Part shown: piece by piece, positions 1 to 6,666 of the stretch
How positions within the stretch are numbered: the first letter of the stretch is position 1
Layout: every line of letters starts with the position of its first letter
From: Chloroflexota bacterium
GTDB taxonomy: Bacteria; Chloroflexota; Dehalococcoidia; Lucifugimonadales; JACPCL1
Length of the DNA: 8,591 nt
Direction of reading: 5' to 3'
Assembly: GCA_016210375.1 (NCBI GenBank)
Contig: JACQUH010000178.1
Coordinates: 1-8,591, forward strand
Translations under genes and position numbers: made by a program
The notes under the pieces: model-generated
What the model was told of the DNA's origin: nothing
Databases searched by the model: none
What the model saw: the letters and a program-made list of their open reading frames with translations, nothing else

Positions 1-288
1 CTCCCGAGGGGAGAGGGGGACTACAGGGGGACAGGTCAGGACCACAGCGGCACAACTGTTTAGCTAAAGACCATGTGGGGGCGGTACAGAGCAGTTTTGA
101 GATAGTTACCAAACTGTTTGCCAGGGTGGCGTACCCCACCCAGGGGGAATGGGTTTTTCAGGCGTTATTCAGGGGCGTTGCCCCTTTGTTCAGGAGCTAT
201 TCAACGCTCCGCCTCTATACTTCCCTGAGAAGGCAGGATGCGCGTCCGGGATCTCGCCGCACAGGACGGGCGCAACGGGAGGTGCTGC
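1..288. other. Non-coding upstream region with small hairpins
   Basis: No convincing gene was found in these 288 bases. Short open frames exist but have no family resemblance, and one overlaps the start of the SHOCT gene. Visible structure includes a 10-bp palindrome TTTAGCTAAA at 59-68 and a CAGTTT/AAACTG inverted repeat at 92-97 and 111-116. A GGGTGG/CCACCC stem lies at 124-129 and 136-141, and the hexamer TTCAGG occurs three times (157-162, 168-173, 189-194). The relatively AT-rich part at 90-120 could hold the promoter of the downstream gene run, but no good -35/-10 pair could be assigned. The first 40 bases are purine-rich and G-rich and may belong to a dispersed repeat. Confidence 0.5.
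171..190 (+). terminator. Possible terminator-like hairpin
   Basis: A perfect 6-bp stem (AGGGGC at 171-176 with GCCCCT at 180-185) closes a 3-base GTT loop. It is followed by a short T-rich stretch, TTGTT. It could end transcription arriving from the left or act as a leader hairpin for the gene at 289. The stem is short and the T tract is interrupted, so this is a weak call. Confidence 0.3.
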
Positions 289-528
289 ATGATGGGTAAC
301 ATGTGGAACATGGGGAATGTGGGCTGGGGCTGGATGCTCACTGGGTGGATATGGATGGTGGTCTTCTGGGGCGCCATCATCTGGCTGGTCGTCTGGGGCG
401 TCAACCGCCTCAGCCAGGGCCAACGCCCGCCGGCTGGCCAGTCCCCCCTGGATATTGCCAAGGCCCGCTACGCCCGAGGGGAGATCACCCGGGAGCAATA
501 CGAACAATTGAAGAAAGACCTGGGGTAG
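289..528 (+). CDS. SHOCT-domain small membrane protein
   Basis: A 79-residue protein with a Gly/Met/Trp-rich N-terminus and one transmembrane helix at about residues 16-38 (a Trp-rich run of hydrophobics). A C-terminal SHOCT domain spans about residues 53-79, reading PLDIAKARYARGEIT followed by EQYEQLKKDL. SHOCT domains are short helical oligomerisation modules, often at the end of small membrane proteins; their exact role is generally unknown. The ATG at 289 was chosen because GGGAGG at 277-282 lies six bases upstream. An in-frame ATG at 238 would add 17 residues but has no comparable ribosome site, and a second ATG directly follows the chosen one. It is the first gene of the run that includes the ABC permease, cupredoxin and CcdA-like genes. 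Confidence 0.85.
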   Translation: MMGNMWNMGNVGWGWMLTGWIWMVVFWGAIIWLVVWGVNRLSQGQRPPAGQSPLDIAKARYARGEITREQYEQLKKDLG

Positions 529-573
529 TCCCAGCGACATCCAAGCCCAGGTCAGATCCTTAAGGCGGACGCA

Positions 574-1680
574 GTGAGTTCCCTAGCTATCAAGAACCTG
601 TGGGCCGAGAAAACACGCTTTGCTACCACCGTAAGCGGCGTTGCCCTCTCCATAACTCTTATCATCGTGCTCATGGGCCTGTACCAGGGGTGGAGCACCA
701 AGATCACCGCCTACATAGACGCGACGAAGGCAGACCTGTGGGCCAGCCAGGAAGGCTCCGCCGATATGTTCCACGGCATCTCCCTGCTGCCCTCAACAAC
801 AAGGGAGGCCATTGACCGCCTCCCAGGCGTGCAGCGGGCGCAGCCCTTTGTGGGCCGCCAGGTAGCCTTTGATCTGGCCGGAAAGGAGGCCCATACCTTC
901 CTGGTGGGCTACGACCCCGCGGCAGGCACAGGGGGCCCCGTGCGCATCGTCCAGGGCAGAGGCGTGGCGGGACCGGGAGAAATGGTGATTGACCGGGTGT
1001 TTGCCCGGAACACCGGCCTGGCTCTGGGCGATACCGCGGTCATTCAGGGGCGCACCCTGAAGGTGGTCGGCATTGGTGAGGGAGGAAACCTCTTTGTCTA
1101 CCAGTACACCTTTGTGGACCAGGGCGAGGCGCGGGAGATGCTCCTGTCCCAGACCCTGGACAACTACTACGTTGTGAGCGTCGCCCCGGGGACCGATGTG
1201 GATGCGGTCATAACAGCCGTGGACGGCCTTCCCGGGGTGCAGGCGGCCTCCAGGGCGGCCTTCAAAGAGCTGAACCGTAGCCTTATTGACGATACCTTTC
1301 TCCCTATCATCATTGTCCTGGCGGTCATTAGCCTGGTGGTAGGCACGGCCGTTATTGCCCTGACTATTTTCGCCAGCACCATTGAAAAGGCCAGGGAGTA
1401 CGGCGTCCTGAAGGCAGTAGGTGCTACGAACGGCAGACTGTACTCGGTTGTCCTCACCCAATCCCTGGTTTCCGGGGTGGTGGGCTATGCCGTGGGGCTG
1501 CTCCTGGCCTTCGGCGTCATGGCCCTGGTAGGTCAGGTGGTGCCCGCCTTTCTTACCGCCACACGCCTGGTGGACCTGGCGCTTGTGCTGGCACTGGCCC
1601 TGAGCATGGCGGTGGTATCCTCCTACGTTCCGGTGCGCCGCCTGGTGGCCATAGACCCGGCCATGGTGTTCAGGCAATAG
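574..1680 (+). CDS. ABC transporter permease, MacB/DevC (FtsX-like) family
   Basis: A 368-residue integral membrane protein. The topology is that of FtsX/MacB-type permeases. One helix lies near the N-terminus (about residues 16-38) and a large extracytoplasmic domain follows (about 40-240). Three helices lie at the C-terminus (about 245-270, 296-318 and 334-353). The diagnostic cytoplasmic loop EKAREYGVLKAVGAT lies at 271-285, and the tail PVRRLVAIDPAMVFR is also typical. Such permeases work with a separate ATPase in export or envelope remodelling rather than uptake. The start is GTG with AAGGCGG a few bases upstream; no better start is available. The matching ATPase is probably the gene at 3069, separated from this one by the cupredoxin and CcdA-like genes. 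No HlyD-type adaptor is present, so the substrate is unknown. Confidence 0.88.
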   Translation: MSSLAIKNLWAEKTRFATTVSGVALSITLIIVLMGLYQGWSTKITAYIDATKADLWASQEGSADMFHGISLLPSTTREAIDRLPGVQRAQPFVGRQVAFDLAGKEAHTFLVGYDPAAGTGGPVRIVQGRGVAGPGEMVIDRVFARNTGLALGDTAVIQGRTLKVVGIGEGGNLFVYQYTFVDQGEAREMLLSQTLDNYYVVSVAPGTDVDAVITAVDGLPGVQAASRAAFKELNRSLIDDTFLPIIIVLAVISLVVGTAVIALTIFASTIEKAREYGVLKAVGATNGRLYSVVLTQSLVSGVVGYAVGLLLAFGVMALVGQVVPAFLTATRLVDLALVLALALSMAVVSSYVPVRRLVAIDPAMVFRQ

Positions 1681-1714
1681 AACTTCGGCGCGATCACCAT
1701 TTGGGGGGACTAAC

Positions 1715-2194
1715 ATGGGAAGGTATACACCGCGGAGAAGGCGAGTGGTAAGGCAACGTGGCGCCAGGGCAAACAGGGGACGGCCTGTTGGCCGGGGGCG
1801 TGTCCTGGCCTTTGGAGCCCTGACTTTGGCTGTTCTTGCCCTTGCTGGCTACTATCTCTGGCCGGTGGTCAAACCACTCGGGGCGGGGAGTCCCGGCGCA
1901 GTCACCGTGCAGCTTTCCATGAATGGGTTTGACCCGCCGCGCATCGTCCCGAAGGTAGGCGAGCCGATTACCCTCCGACTGGTCAACAAGGACACGCCGT
2001 TTCATACCGATGGCGGAGGCTGGCACCAGCTAGGGATTGATGAGTTCAGCATAGACCTTATGGTCCCTCCCGAGAAAACGCGGGAGTTCACCTTCACGCC
2101 GACCAGGAGCGGCAACTTTGAGATGTACTGCGACACTTGCTGCGGTGGCAGGGAAAGCCCTACCATGCAGGGTCGCCTGATAGTGGCAAGCTAA
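1715..2194 (+). CDS. Membrane-anchored cupredoxin-like protein with CxxCC motif
   Basis: A 159-residue protein. The first 29 residues are strongly basic (many Arg), followed by one transmembrane helix at about 30-51, so the rest should lie outside the cytoplasmic membrane. Residues 62-159 look like a cupredoxin beta-sandwich: a MNGFDPPRIVPKVGEPITL stretch, then His97 and His104, then YCDTCCGGRESPTMQG at 138-153. The Cys139/Cys142/Cys143 cluster and Met151 resemble the metal-binding loop of cupredoxin and COX2-type domains. Copper is therefore the likely ligand, though binding residues are inferred. GGGGGGA lies six bases before the ATG. The stop codon is two bases from the start of the CcdA-like gene, suggesting translational coupling. 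A role in copper handling or electron transfer fits the neighbours. Confidence 0.82.
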   Translation: MGRYTPRRRRVVRQRGARANRGRPVGRGRVLAFGALTLAVLALAGYYLWPVVKPLGAGSPGAVTVQLSMNGFDPPRIVPKVGEPITLRLVNKDTPFHTDGGGWHQLGIDEFSIDLMVPPEKTREFTFTPTRSGNFEMYCDTCCGGRESPTMQGRLIVAS

Positions 2195-2196
2195 AC

Positions 2197-3024
2197 ATGG
2201 CTGCGAACCGCTCCCTCATCATTGCCTCCCTCTCTGCCATATTTGTGGCCGCCATTGGCCTGGCTGCCGGCGTCCTGGATTCGCCTGCACGCCTGTGGGC
2301 TGGCACCTCGGGGCCTCTCTCTTCGGCGCAGGTTGCCCTGCCCACCATAGTAGTCGCGGGGCTAGCTGACGGGATCAACTTCTGTGCATTCACACTGCTC
2401 CTCCTTTTCATAGCAACCATCACCTCCATGTACCGAGGCGTAGACCAGGCCACTCTGGGAACGATGCGAGTAAAGATCCTGCTGTTCGACGGGGTCTTTG
2501 TACTTGCCATCTTTCTCACCTACTTGACCCTGGGAACAGGACTCCTCAAGGCTTCCACTGCCCTGACCCAGAATCACCTGGCGTCCCGTGCGGGCGCGCT
2601 GGCCTCGGTGTTTTTAGGTTTGTGGATGCTGAAGGACTACTTCCTGCATGGGTGGGGGCCTAGCCTGAGGGCGCCGGCCATCATCGGCAACATGGTAAGC
2701 CAATGGGGTCAGCGCGTGAGTTTGACTGCTATGTCCGCCCTGGGCATCCTGGTGGGGCTATGCACTGTGCCGTGCAGCGGGGCAGTGTACCTCGCCATCA
2801 TCAGCCTGTTGGCCCTCCAGGAAAGCTTTGTCCGGTCCTACCTGTACCTGGTGGTGTACAACGCGATGTTCATAGCGCCGCTGGCGGCTATCCTTGCCGT
2901 GGCCTCCGCCCGGCCCGCCCTTAACCGCCTGGCCCACTGGAACCTCCATCATCGTGAGGGGATTCGTCTGGCGCTCGGCGGTGGAGTAACCCTTCTGGGT
3001 CTGGCCATACTGGCGACAGTGTAG
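2197..3024 (+). CDS. CcdA-like thiol-disulfide membrane protein (cytochrome c biogenesis/DsbD family)
   Basis: A 275-residue polytopic membrane protein with about seven hydrophobic segments. It carries the two hallmarks of the CcdA/DsbD-beta family. The first is GLADGINFCAF with Cys63, which matches the usual DGxNPCAF with Phe in place of Pro. The second is LCTVPCSGAVYLA with Cys189 and Cys193. These proteins carry reducing equivalents from cytoplasmic thioredoxin across the membrane to extracytoplasmic thiol proteins. The ATG at 2197 was chosen because it starts just after the cupredoxin stop and leads directly into a membrane helix. An earlier in-frame ATG at 2137 would overlap the cupredoxin gene and add polar residues. 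No TlpA/ResA partner is adjacent. The DUF1573-like Cys-Sec lipoprotein or the cupredoxin cysteines are possible clients (inference). Confidence 0.85.
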   Translation: MAANRSLIIASLSAIFVAAIGLAAGVLDSPARLWAGTSGPLSSAQVALPTIVVAGLADGINFCAFTLLLLFIATITSMYRGVDQATLGTMRVKILLFDGVFVLAIFLTYLTLGTGLLKASTALTQNHLASRAGALASVFLGLWMLKDYFLHGWGPSLRAPAIIGNMVSQWGQRVSLTAMSALGILVGLCTVPCSGAVYLAIISLLALQESFVRSYLYLVVYNAMFIAPLAAILAVASARPALNRLAHWNLHHREGIRLALGGGVTLLGLAILATV

Positions 3025-3068
3025 CGGTTTTGCCATGTAGTCAAGGACCATCACCAAGCAACAAAGCC

Positions 3069-3929
3069 ATGAGCAGCAGCCCAAGCAGCAGTCCCGCTCT
3101 CTCCCTTAGGGGCGTCGCCAAGGTCTTTGGTCGTGGCCCCAACGCTGTCCGCGCGGTGGACAGCGTGGACCTGGAGGTGGTGTCAGGCGAGGTGGTGCTT
3201 ATCCAGGGCCCCTCCGGCGGCGGCAAGACCACGCTGCTGACCATGGCTGGCGGCCTGCTTCGACCCACCGAAGGTACCGTGGTCGTCGCAGGAGCCAATC
3301 TGGCTGGCCTTTCGGACCGCGGGGTTTCCCGCCTGAGGCTGCGCTCCATTGGCTTTGTCTTTCAGTCTTTTAACCTTCTGTCGGCTCTGACGGCCTGGGA
3401 GAACGTGGCGGTGGTGAAGCGGCTGGCGGGCGCGACCAGAAGGGAAGCTCATACAAAGGCCATGGCTCTTCTGTCCTCCCTGGGCCTTGACAGGCGGGCG
3501 ACGCACAAGCCCGCGGACCTGTCCGGGGGCGAAAAACAGCGCGTGTCCATTGCCCGCGCCCTGGCCAACGATCCTGCCATCATCCTGGCCGACGAGCCGA
3601 CGGCCAACCTGGACTCCGCTAGGGGACACGAGGTAATGGCCCTGCTGCGACGCATTGCCAAGGAGCAGGGGCGGACGGTTCTGTGCGTCAGCCACGACCA
3701 CCGCATCCGAGACATTGCGGACCGGGTGCTGTGGCTGGAAGACGGACGCCTGCGCCAGATACTCGTCGTGCGTGACCCGGTGTGTGGCATGGCCCTGGAC
3801 GAGTCGCTGGCCCCGTTGCGTTTCGTTCAGGGTGGCCAAACGCATTACTTCTGCGGCACGGTGTGCCGGGACAGCTACTTGGCTGAAAGGAGGCCTCGTG
3901 ATGCCCCAAGCATGCAACACGCCTCCTGA
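3069..3929 (+). CDS. ABC transporter ATP-binding protein with C-terminal YHS domain
   Basis: A 286-residue fusion. Residues 10-232 form a LolD/MacB-type ATPase. It has Walker A GPSGGGKTT at 47-55, Q-loop FVFQSFNLL around Gln99, signature LSGGEKQR at 151-158, Walker B IILADE at 171-176, D-loop NLD at 180-182 and switch His209. From about residue 235 a YHS domain follows: DPVCGM at 236-241, then YFC at 260-262 and Cys266. YHS domains bind metal ions and are common in copper and heavy-metal proteins. The nucleotide-binding domain is complete, so energising the permease at 574 is likely. The ATG at 3069 was chosen; it lacks a clear ribosome site, and a TTG at 3030 would add 13 residues. The last 29 bases overlap the next gene. 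The fusion suggests metal-linked transport or metal-sensed activity, which is inference. Confidence 0.87.
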   Translation: MSSSPSSSPALSLRGVAKVFGRGPNAVRAVDSVDLEVVSGEVVLIQGPSGGGKTTLLTMAGGLLRPTEGTVVVAGANLAGLSDRGVSRLRLRSIGFVFQSFNLLSALTAWENVAVVKRLAGATRREAHTKAMALLSSLGLDRRATHKPADLSGGEKQRVSIARALANDPAIILADEPTANLDSARGHEVMALLRRIAKEQGRTVLCVSHDHRIRDIADRVLWLEDGRLRQILVVRDPVCGMALDESLAPLRFVQGGQTHYFCGTVCRDSYLAERRPRDAPSMQHAS

Positions 3930-4437
3930 AGTGCAGGGTGCGCCCAACAGGAAAAGCGCCCTGCGTCTCGCTGCCCCCTATCTTCTGGGGGCCACAGCGG
4001 CGGGGCTGCTGGTGCTGTTGTACGTGGGCACCGTGACGTGGGCCCAAGATTGGAGTCACACCCTGGGGTTTTTGTCCGCCGATTGGCCCTACGTGGCGGC
4101 CATCGCCGGGGGCTTTGGCCTTCAGGTAGGGCTGTACGGCTACCTGCGGCTGGTGGTCCACCATACCCTTCTCATGGCGGCCCCCGCCGCGGCCACAGGC
4201 GTGGGCACGGGCACCTCTTCCGTGGCCATGGTGGCCTGTTGCATCCACCACGTGACCGATGTCCTGCCGGCTATCGGCCTTTCCGGGGTCTCCATCTTCC
4301 TGGGCAGCTACCGGGAGCCGCTGATGCTGGCAGGCGTGGCGGCAAACGTTGTGGGTATCGCTATCATGCTCAGGGTCGTCCGGCAAGGCCGCTTGCATCT
4401 CCGGATGGCCAGGGCTGCCAGCGTGCAGGCAGGCTAG
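3901..4437 (+). CDS. Four-helix membrane protein with CCxHH motif
   Basis: A 178-residue hydrophobic protein with about four membrane helices (roughly residues 24-45, 62-82, 105-135 and 145-165). The striking feature is MVACCIHHVTDVLP, with Cys113, Cys114, His116 and His117 within or beside the third helix. That layout is well suited to binding a soft metal such as copper. I recall similar CCxHHxTDVLP motifs in small uncharacterised membrane proteins but cannot name the family. AAAGGAGG at 3886-3893 lies seven bases before the ATG. A GTG codon directly upstream is an alternative start. The gene starts inside the end of the ATPase-YHS gene, so the two are probably co-translated. A role in metal movement or sensing together with the YHS proteins is plausible but unproven. 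Confidence 0.78.
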   Translation: MPQACNTPPEVQGAPNRKSALRLAAPYLLGATAAGLLVLLYVGTVTWAQDWSHTLGFLSADWPYVAAIAGGFGLQVGLYGYLRLVVHHTLLMAAPAAATGVGTGTSSVAMVACCIHHVTDVLPAIGLSGVSIFLGSYREPLMLAGVAANVVGIAIMLRVVRQGRLHLRMARAASVQAG

Positions 4438-4444
4438 GACGAGC

Positions 4445-4948
4445 GTGGAGAGAGTGACGCCTTTCCTGGCGGGGTTCCTGGTGATTATAGGAGGACTTCT
4501 TGCCCTTGGTTGCTCCCCGGGCATTTCCCCCAAGGGCACCGTTGGACAGGAGGAGGCCGCCGCCTTGACCCGGGTAGACGATGGCCGCGGCGGCGTGACG
4601 GCGGAAGGGATATGGGTCTCCCCCAACCATCTGCGAGAAATGGGCGGGACGCTGGCCGGGGAGTACCCCCTGGATCGCTTCGCCCTCGTGCACCTGTCTC
4701 TGAACACTCACTCTGTGGAGCTAGCAAGGTACGACCCGATGTCCCGGGTCACTCTGGAGAGGACGGGAGGCCCGCCCACAGCCCCTGAGCAGTGGGTGCC
4801 TCTTTCGGAGTCGGGGCACCACAGAGAGGGAGTCCTGGTCTTCGCCGGCTTGAGCTATGAAGCACTGGCAGAACAGCGGGACACACTCTCTCTCGTGGTC
4901 AGGGACGTTGCGGGGGTGCCTGAACGAGTGTTGACATGGGACTTGTAA
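4445..4948 (+). CDS. Hypothetical lipoprotein with THS and GHH motifs
   Basis: A 167-residue protein. The N-terminus is a lipoprotein-type signal: a short positive segment, a hydrophobic run, then ALGC with Cys23 as the likely lipidated residue (a slightly atypical lipobox). The mature part contains NTHSVEL around His89, SGHHREG around His125/His126, and a VAGVPERVLTW ending. I recall this trio of motifs from small extracytoplasmic domains near metal and redox genes, but I cannot assign a family name. The histidines could bind a metal (inference). The start is GTG at 4445, five bases after AGGA, which overlaps the stop of the preceding gene; GTG at 4454 is an alternative. It is the last gene before a 9-bp hairpin. 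Confidence 0.72.
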   Translation: MERVTPFLAGFLVIIGGLLALGCSPGISPKGTVGQEEAAALTRVDDGRGGVTAEGIWVSPNHLREMGGTLAGEYPLDRFALVHLSLNTHSVELARYDPMSRVTLERTGGPPTAPEQWVPLSESGHHREGVLVFAGLSYEALAEQRDTLSLVVRDVAGVPERVLTWDL

Positions 4949-4960
4949 GTCACAAGTCCC
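4938..4960 (+). terminator. Perfect 9-bp hairpin at end of gene run
   Basis: GGGACTTGT at 4938-4946 pairs perfectly with ACAAGTCCC at 4952-4960 across a 5-base loop. The hairpin includes the stop codon of the lipoprotein gene. There is no T tract after it, so it is not a standard intrinsic terminator. It may instead act as an mRNA-stabilising or processing hairpin, or as a weak terminator, before the YHS gene. Confidence 0.5.
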
Positions 4961-5005
4961 GATGAGCGCGAAGGATACAAGAGCAACACACAAGGAGGAG
5001 AAGCA

Positions 5006-5149
5006 ATGGCTAAGGACCCTGTTTGCGGGATGAACGTGGACGAGAAGAAGGCGAGCCAGAAAGCTGAGTTCGGGGGCAAGACCTTCGTCTTTTGCAGCCC
5101 CGGCTGCAAGGCGTCCTTCGTCAAGAACCCGGGCCAGTACGTCAGGTAA
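5006..5149 (+). CDS. Stand-alone YHS-domain protein
   Basis: A 47-residue protein that consists of little more than one YHS domain. DPVCGMNV lies at residues 4-11, KTFVFCSPGCKASF at 25-38, and the end is NPGQYV. Cys7, Cys30 and Cys34 are the likely metal ligands. YHS proteins of this size are often found beside copper-exporting ATPases and heavy-metal genes, where they are thought to bind or deliver metal. A strong ribosome site, AAGGAGG at 4992-4998, sits seven bases before the ATG and makes the start certain. This is the second YHS domain in the window. The first is fused to the ABC ATPase at 3069. Confidence 0.93.
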   Translation: MAKDPVCGMNVDEKKASQKAEFGGKTFVFCSPGCKASFVKNPGQYVR

Positions 5150-5236
5150 GAGCCCGCAGGCGGCCTCGCGTCCCATAGCCACTAGCCAGGGAGAGAGGTC
5201 GCCTGGTGGAGGGAGAATGGTACGAGGGGGTGCATC

Positions 5237-5452
5237 GTGGAGCGTGAAGAGGAGGTTCGCCGTATCGCCTTTGACCTGTGGCAACAGGAGGGGAGGCCCG
5301 AGGGCCGTGCGCTGGAGCACTGGCTGAAGGCTCAGAAGGTGATGGAGGAGTCCCGGCCCGCCGAAGCTGCTGTGCAGGCGGCTCCGTCGGCTCCAGCAAG
5401 CCCACAGCCAGCTATGAAGGGCGCACCACGGAGGCGAGGCAAACGTGTTTGA
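5237..5452 (+). CDS. DUF2934 family small protein
   Basis: A 71-residue soluble protein. Residues 1-35 match the DUF2934 pattern: a charged helix EEEVRRIAFDLWQQEG followed by RPEGRALEHWLKAQ. The rest is Ala/Pro-rich and ends in a basic tail. The function of DUF2934 is unknown; such proteins are cytoplasmic and occur in many environmental bacteria. The start is GTG with a G-rich ribosome site (GAGGGGG) about six bases upstream. The end overlaps the next gene by eight bases, implying translational coupling. Confidence 0.78.
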   Translation: MEREEEVRRIAFDLWQQEGRPEGRALEHWLKAQKVMEESRPAEAAVQAAPSAPASPQPAMKGAPRRRGKRV

Positions 5453-5801
5453 CGCCCAGTTCTACAGGATTGTCCTTCCCCAGCGGGTGGACCAGGAGTG
5501 CAAAGGCAACCCGCAGTTGGTGCCGGTGGTCACCCTGCTCCTGGCCAACGGTCGGGTGCTGGACCTGTGCCACGTCCTCCAACTGGCGGACACCTGGATG
5601 GCCGTGAACTACTTTCGGGATGCGGAGACCTGCCAGGACATGGATGTGGCATTCTTGCCCTACGAGCTGGTGAGCATGGTGACACTCTCCCTGCAACACC
5701 CTGGCAGCCGCAGGATGGGATTCCGTAGGGGTGAGGAACAGGCTGCCGGGGAGACCCAGGTGAGCAAGTTGCTGGGGCAGGTCGGAGGCAGGCGTCCTTG
5801 A
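5445..5801 (+). CDS. Hypothetical protein, 118 aa
   Basis: I do not recognise the family. The 118-residue protein has no clear signal peptide or membrane helix and looks cytoplasmic. It contains a hydrophobic patch LVPVVTLLLANGRVLDLCHVLQ cut by charged residues (about 25-46), then DTWMAVNYF and a Cys/Asp-rich stretch. The C-terminal third is polar. The start is GTG at 5445, inside the end of the DUF2934 gene, with GGAGGCGAGG just upstream. The overlap suggests co-expression and supports the gene being real. Codon choice is GC-rich like its neighbours. Confidence 0.6.
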   Translation: MFDAQFYRIVLPQRVDQECKGNPQLVPVVTLLLANGRVLDLCHVLQLADTWMAVNYFRDAETCQDMDVAFLPYELVSMVTLSLQHPGSRRMGFRRGEEQAAGETQVSKLLGQVGGRRP

Positions 5802-5838
5802 ATGGCCGCCGCGACGGCCCTGGCGTAGGATAAGTACC

Positions 5839-6666
5839 GTGAACGGCATCACCATCAACATTGACCCCGTGCTGGTCCAGGTGGGCGGACTCGCTCTCCG
5901 CTGGTACAGCCTCTCCTTTGCGGTGGGCATCGCCGTGGCCATTCTCCTCGTCACCAGGGAGGCGCAGCGCAGGGGGCTGGCGACCGCCAGGGTGCAGAGC
6001 ATTGCTCTGTGGGCCGTGGTAGGGGGGCTGTTGGGGGCGCGACTGTTCCACGTGGTAGATAGGCTGGACTACTATCTGGCGCGTCCCTACGAAATCCTGA
6101 TGGTCTACCATGGTGGGCTTGCCATCTGGGGAGGGCTGATCGTCGGGGGCGTGGCTGCGTTCCTGGCGGCGCGCAAGGAGGGCATCGCTCCCCTGGCCCT
6201 GGCCGATGCAGCCACTCTGGGCATGATCGCCGGCCAGATGATAGGGCGAATTGGCTGCGTCATCAATGGCGACGCCTACGGCGGTCCTACAGGTTTGCCC
6301 TGGGGGTTGGTCTACACCCACCCCGGGGCAATGGTGCCAGAGGCCTTGAAAGGAGTCCCCACTCACCCGTATCCTGTCTATGAGCTCTTGTGGGATGCGG
6401 CGTTGCTGGGCTTGCTGCTTCTTCTGCGTCGCCGGTCGCTGCCTACCGGCGCCCTATTTGCCACCTATGTGGCGGGGTACTCCCTGGGACGCTTCCTGCT
6501 CACCTTTGTTCGTCAGGAAGCCATCGTCTTCTGGGGGCTTCAGCAGGCGCAGGTCATCGCGCTGGCGGCCTTTGTCCTCGCCATCGCTGGGATCGTCGCC
6601 CTCACCAGGCCGAACCGATTGAAGGGGACACAGAGGAGGTCGTCAATGGCGGCGCGAAAGCGATGA
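5839..6666 (+). CDS. lgt: Prolipoprotein diacylglyceryl transferase
   Basis: A 275-residue, seven-helix membrane enzyme that transfers a diacylglyceryl group from phosphatidylglycerol to the lipobox cysteine of prolipoproteins. Key family features are visible: RWYSLSFAVG near the start (about 21-30), GARLFHVV (66-73), YHGGLAIWGG (90-99) with the conserved His-Gly, and GRIGCVINGDAYGGPT (136-151). The last is the Lgt signature in the form where the usual Asn is Cys. HPYPVYE and GRFLLTFVRQ come near the end. Length and order match the family. The start is GTG with AGGA upstream. The stop overlaps the ATG of the DUF1573-like lipoprotein (ATGA overlap). That lipoprotein and the next gene, a lipoprotein cytochrome c, are its obvious local substrates. 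Confidence 0.95.
   Translation: MNGITINIDPVLVQVGGLALRWYSLSFAVGIAVAILLVTREAQRRGLATARVQSIALWAVVGGLLGARLFHVVDRLDYYLARPYEILMVYHGGLAIWGGLIVGGVAAFLAARKEGIAPLALADAATLGMIAGQMIGRIGCVINGDAYGGPTGLPWGLVYTHPGAMVPEALKGVPTHPYPVYELLWDAALLGLLLLLRRRSLPTGALFATYVAGYSLGRFLLTFVRQEAIVFWGLQQAQVIALAAFVLAIAGIVALTRPNRLKGTQRRSSMAARKR

Noticed and set aside
75..299. Open frame of 74 codons on the + strand upstream of the SHOCT gene
   Set aside because: It has no family motif and no ribosome site, and it overlaps the well-supported SHOCT start. Its composition looks non-coding.
793..1716. Long minus-strand open frame of 307 codons opposite the ABC permease
   Set aside because: It is antisense to a permease with clear family motifs. 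The His/Gln/Gly-rich translation has no domain and is typical of a shadow frame in GC-rich DNA.
3927..3964. TGA of the ATPase-YHS gene with a 9-bp imperfect stem just after it as a third Sec codon
   Set aside because: The stem begins only three bases after the TGA and has a 14-base loop. The frame beyond shows no Cys-type motif, and the YHS domain is already complete.
4931..4936. TTGACA as a -35 promoter box for the YHS gene
   Set aside because: No -10 element exists at 15-19 bases downstream, and the box lies inside the end of the lipoprotein gene.
5799..5835. TGA of the 118-aa gene followed by GGCC repeats as a Sec codon
   Set aside because: The stem is only 4 bp at 3 bases distance, and the readthrough product would be a short Ala-rich tail without redox context.
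5530..6366. Minus-strand open frame of 278 codons opposite lgt
   Set aside because: lgt on the + strand has all family signatures. The antisense translation is low-complexity and Pro/Gly/His-rich.
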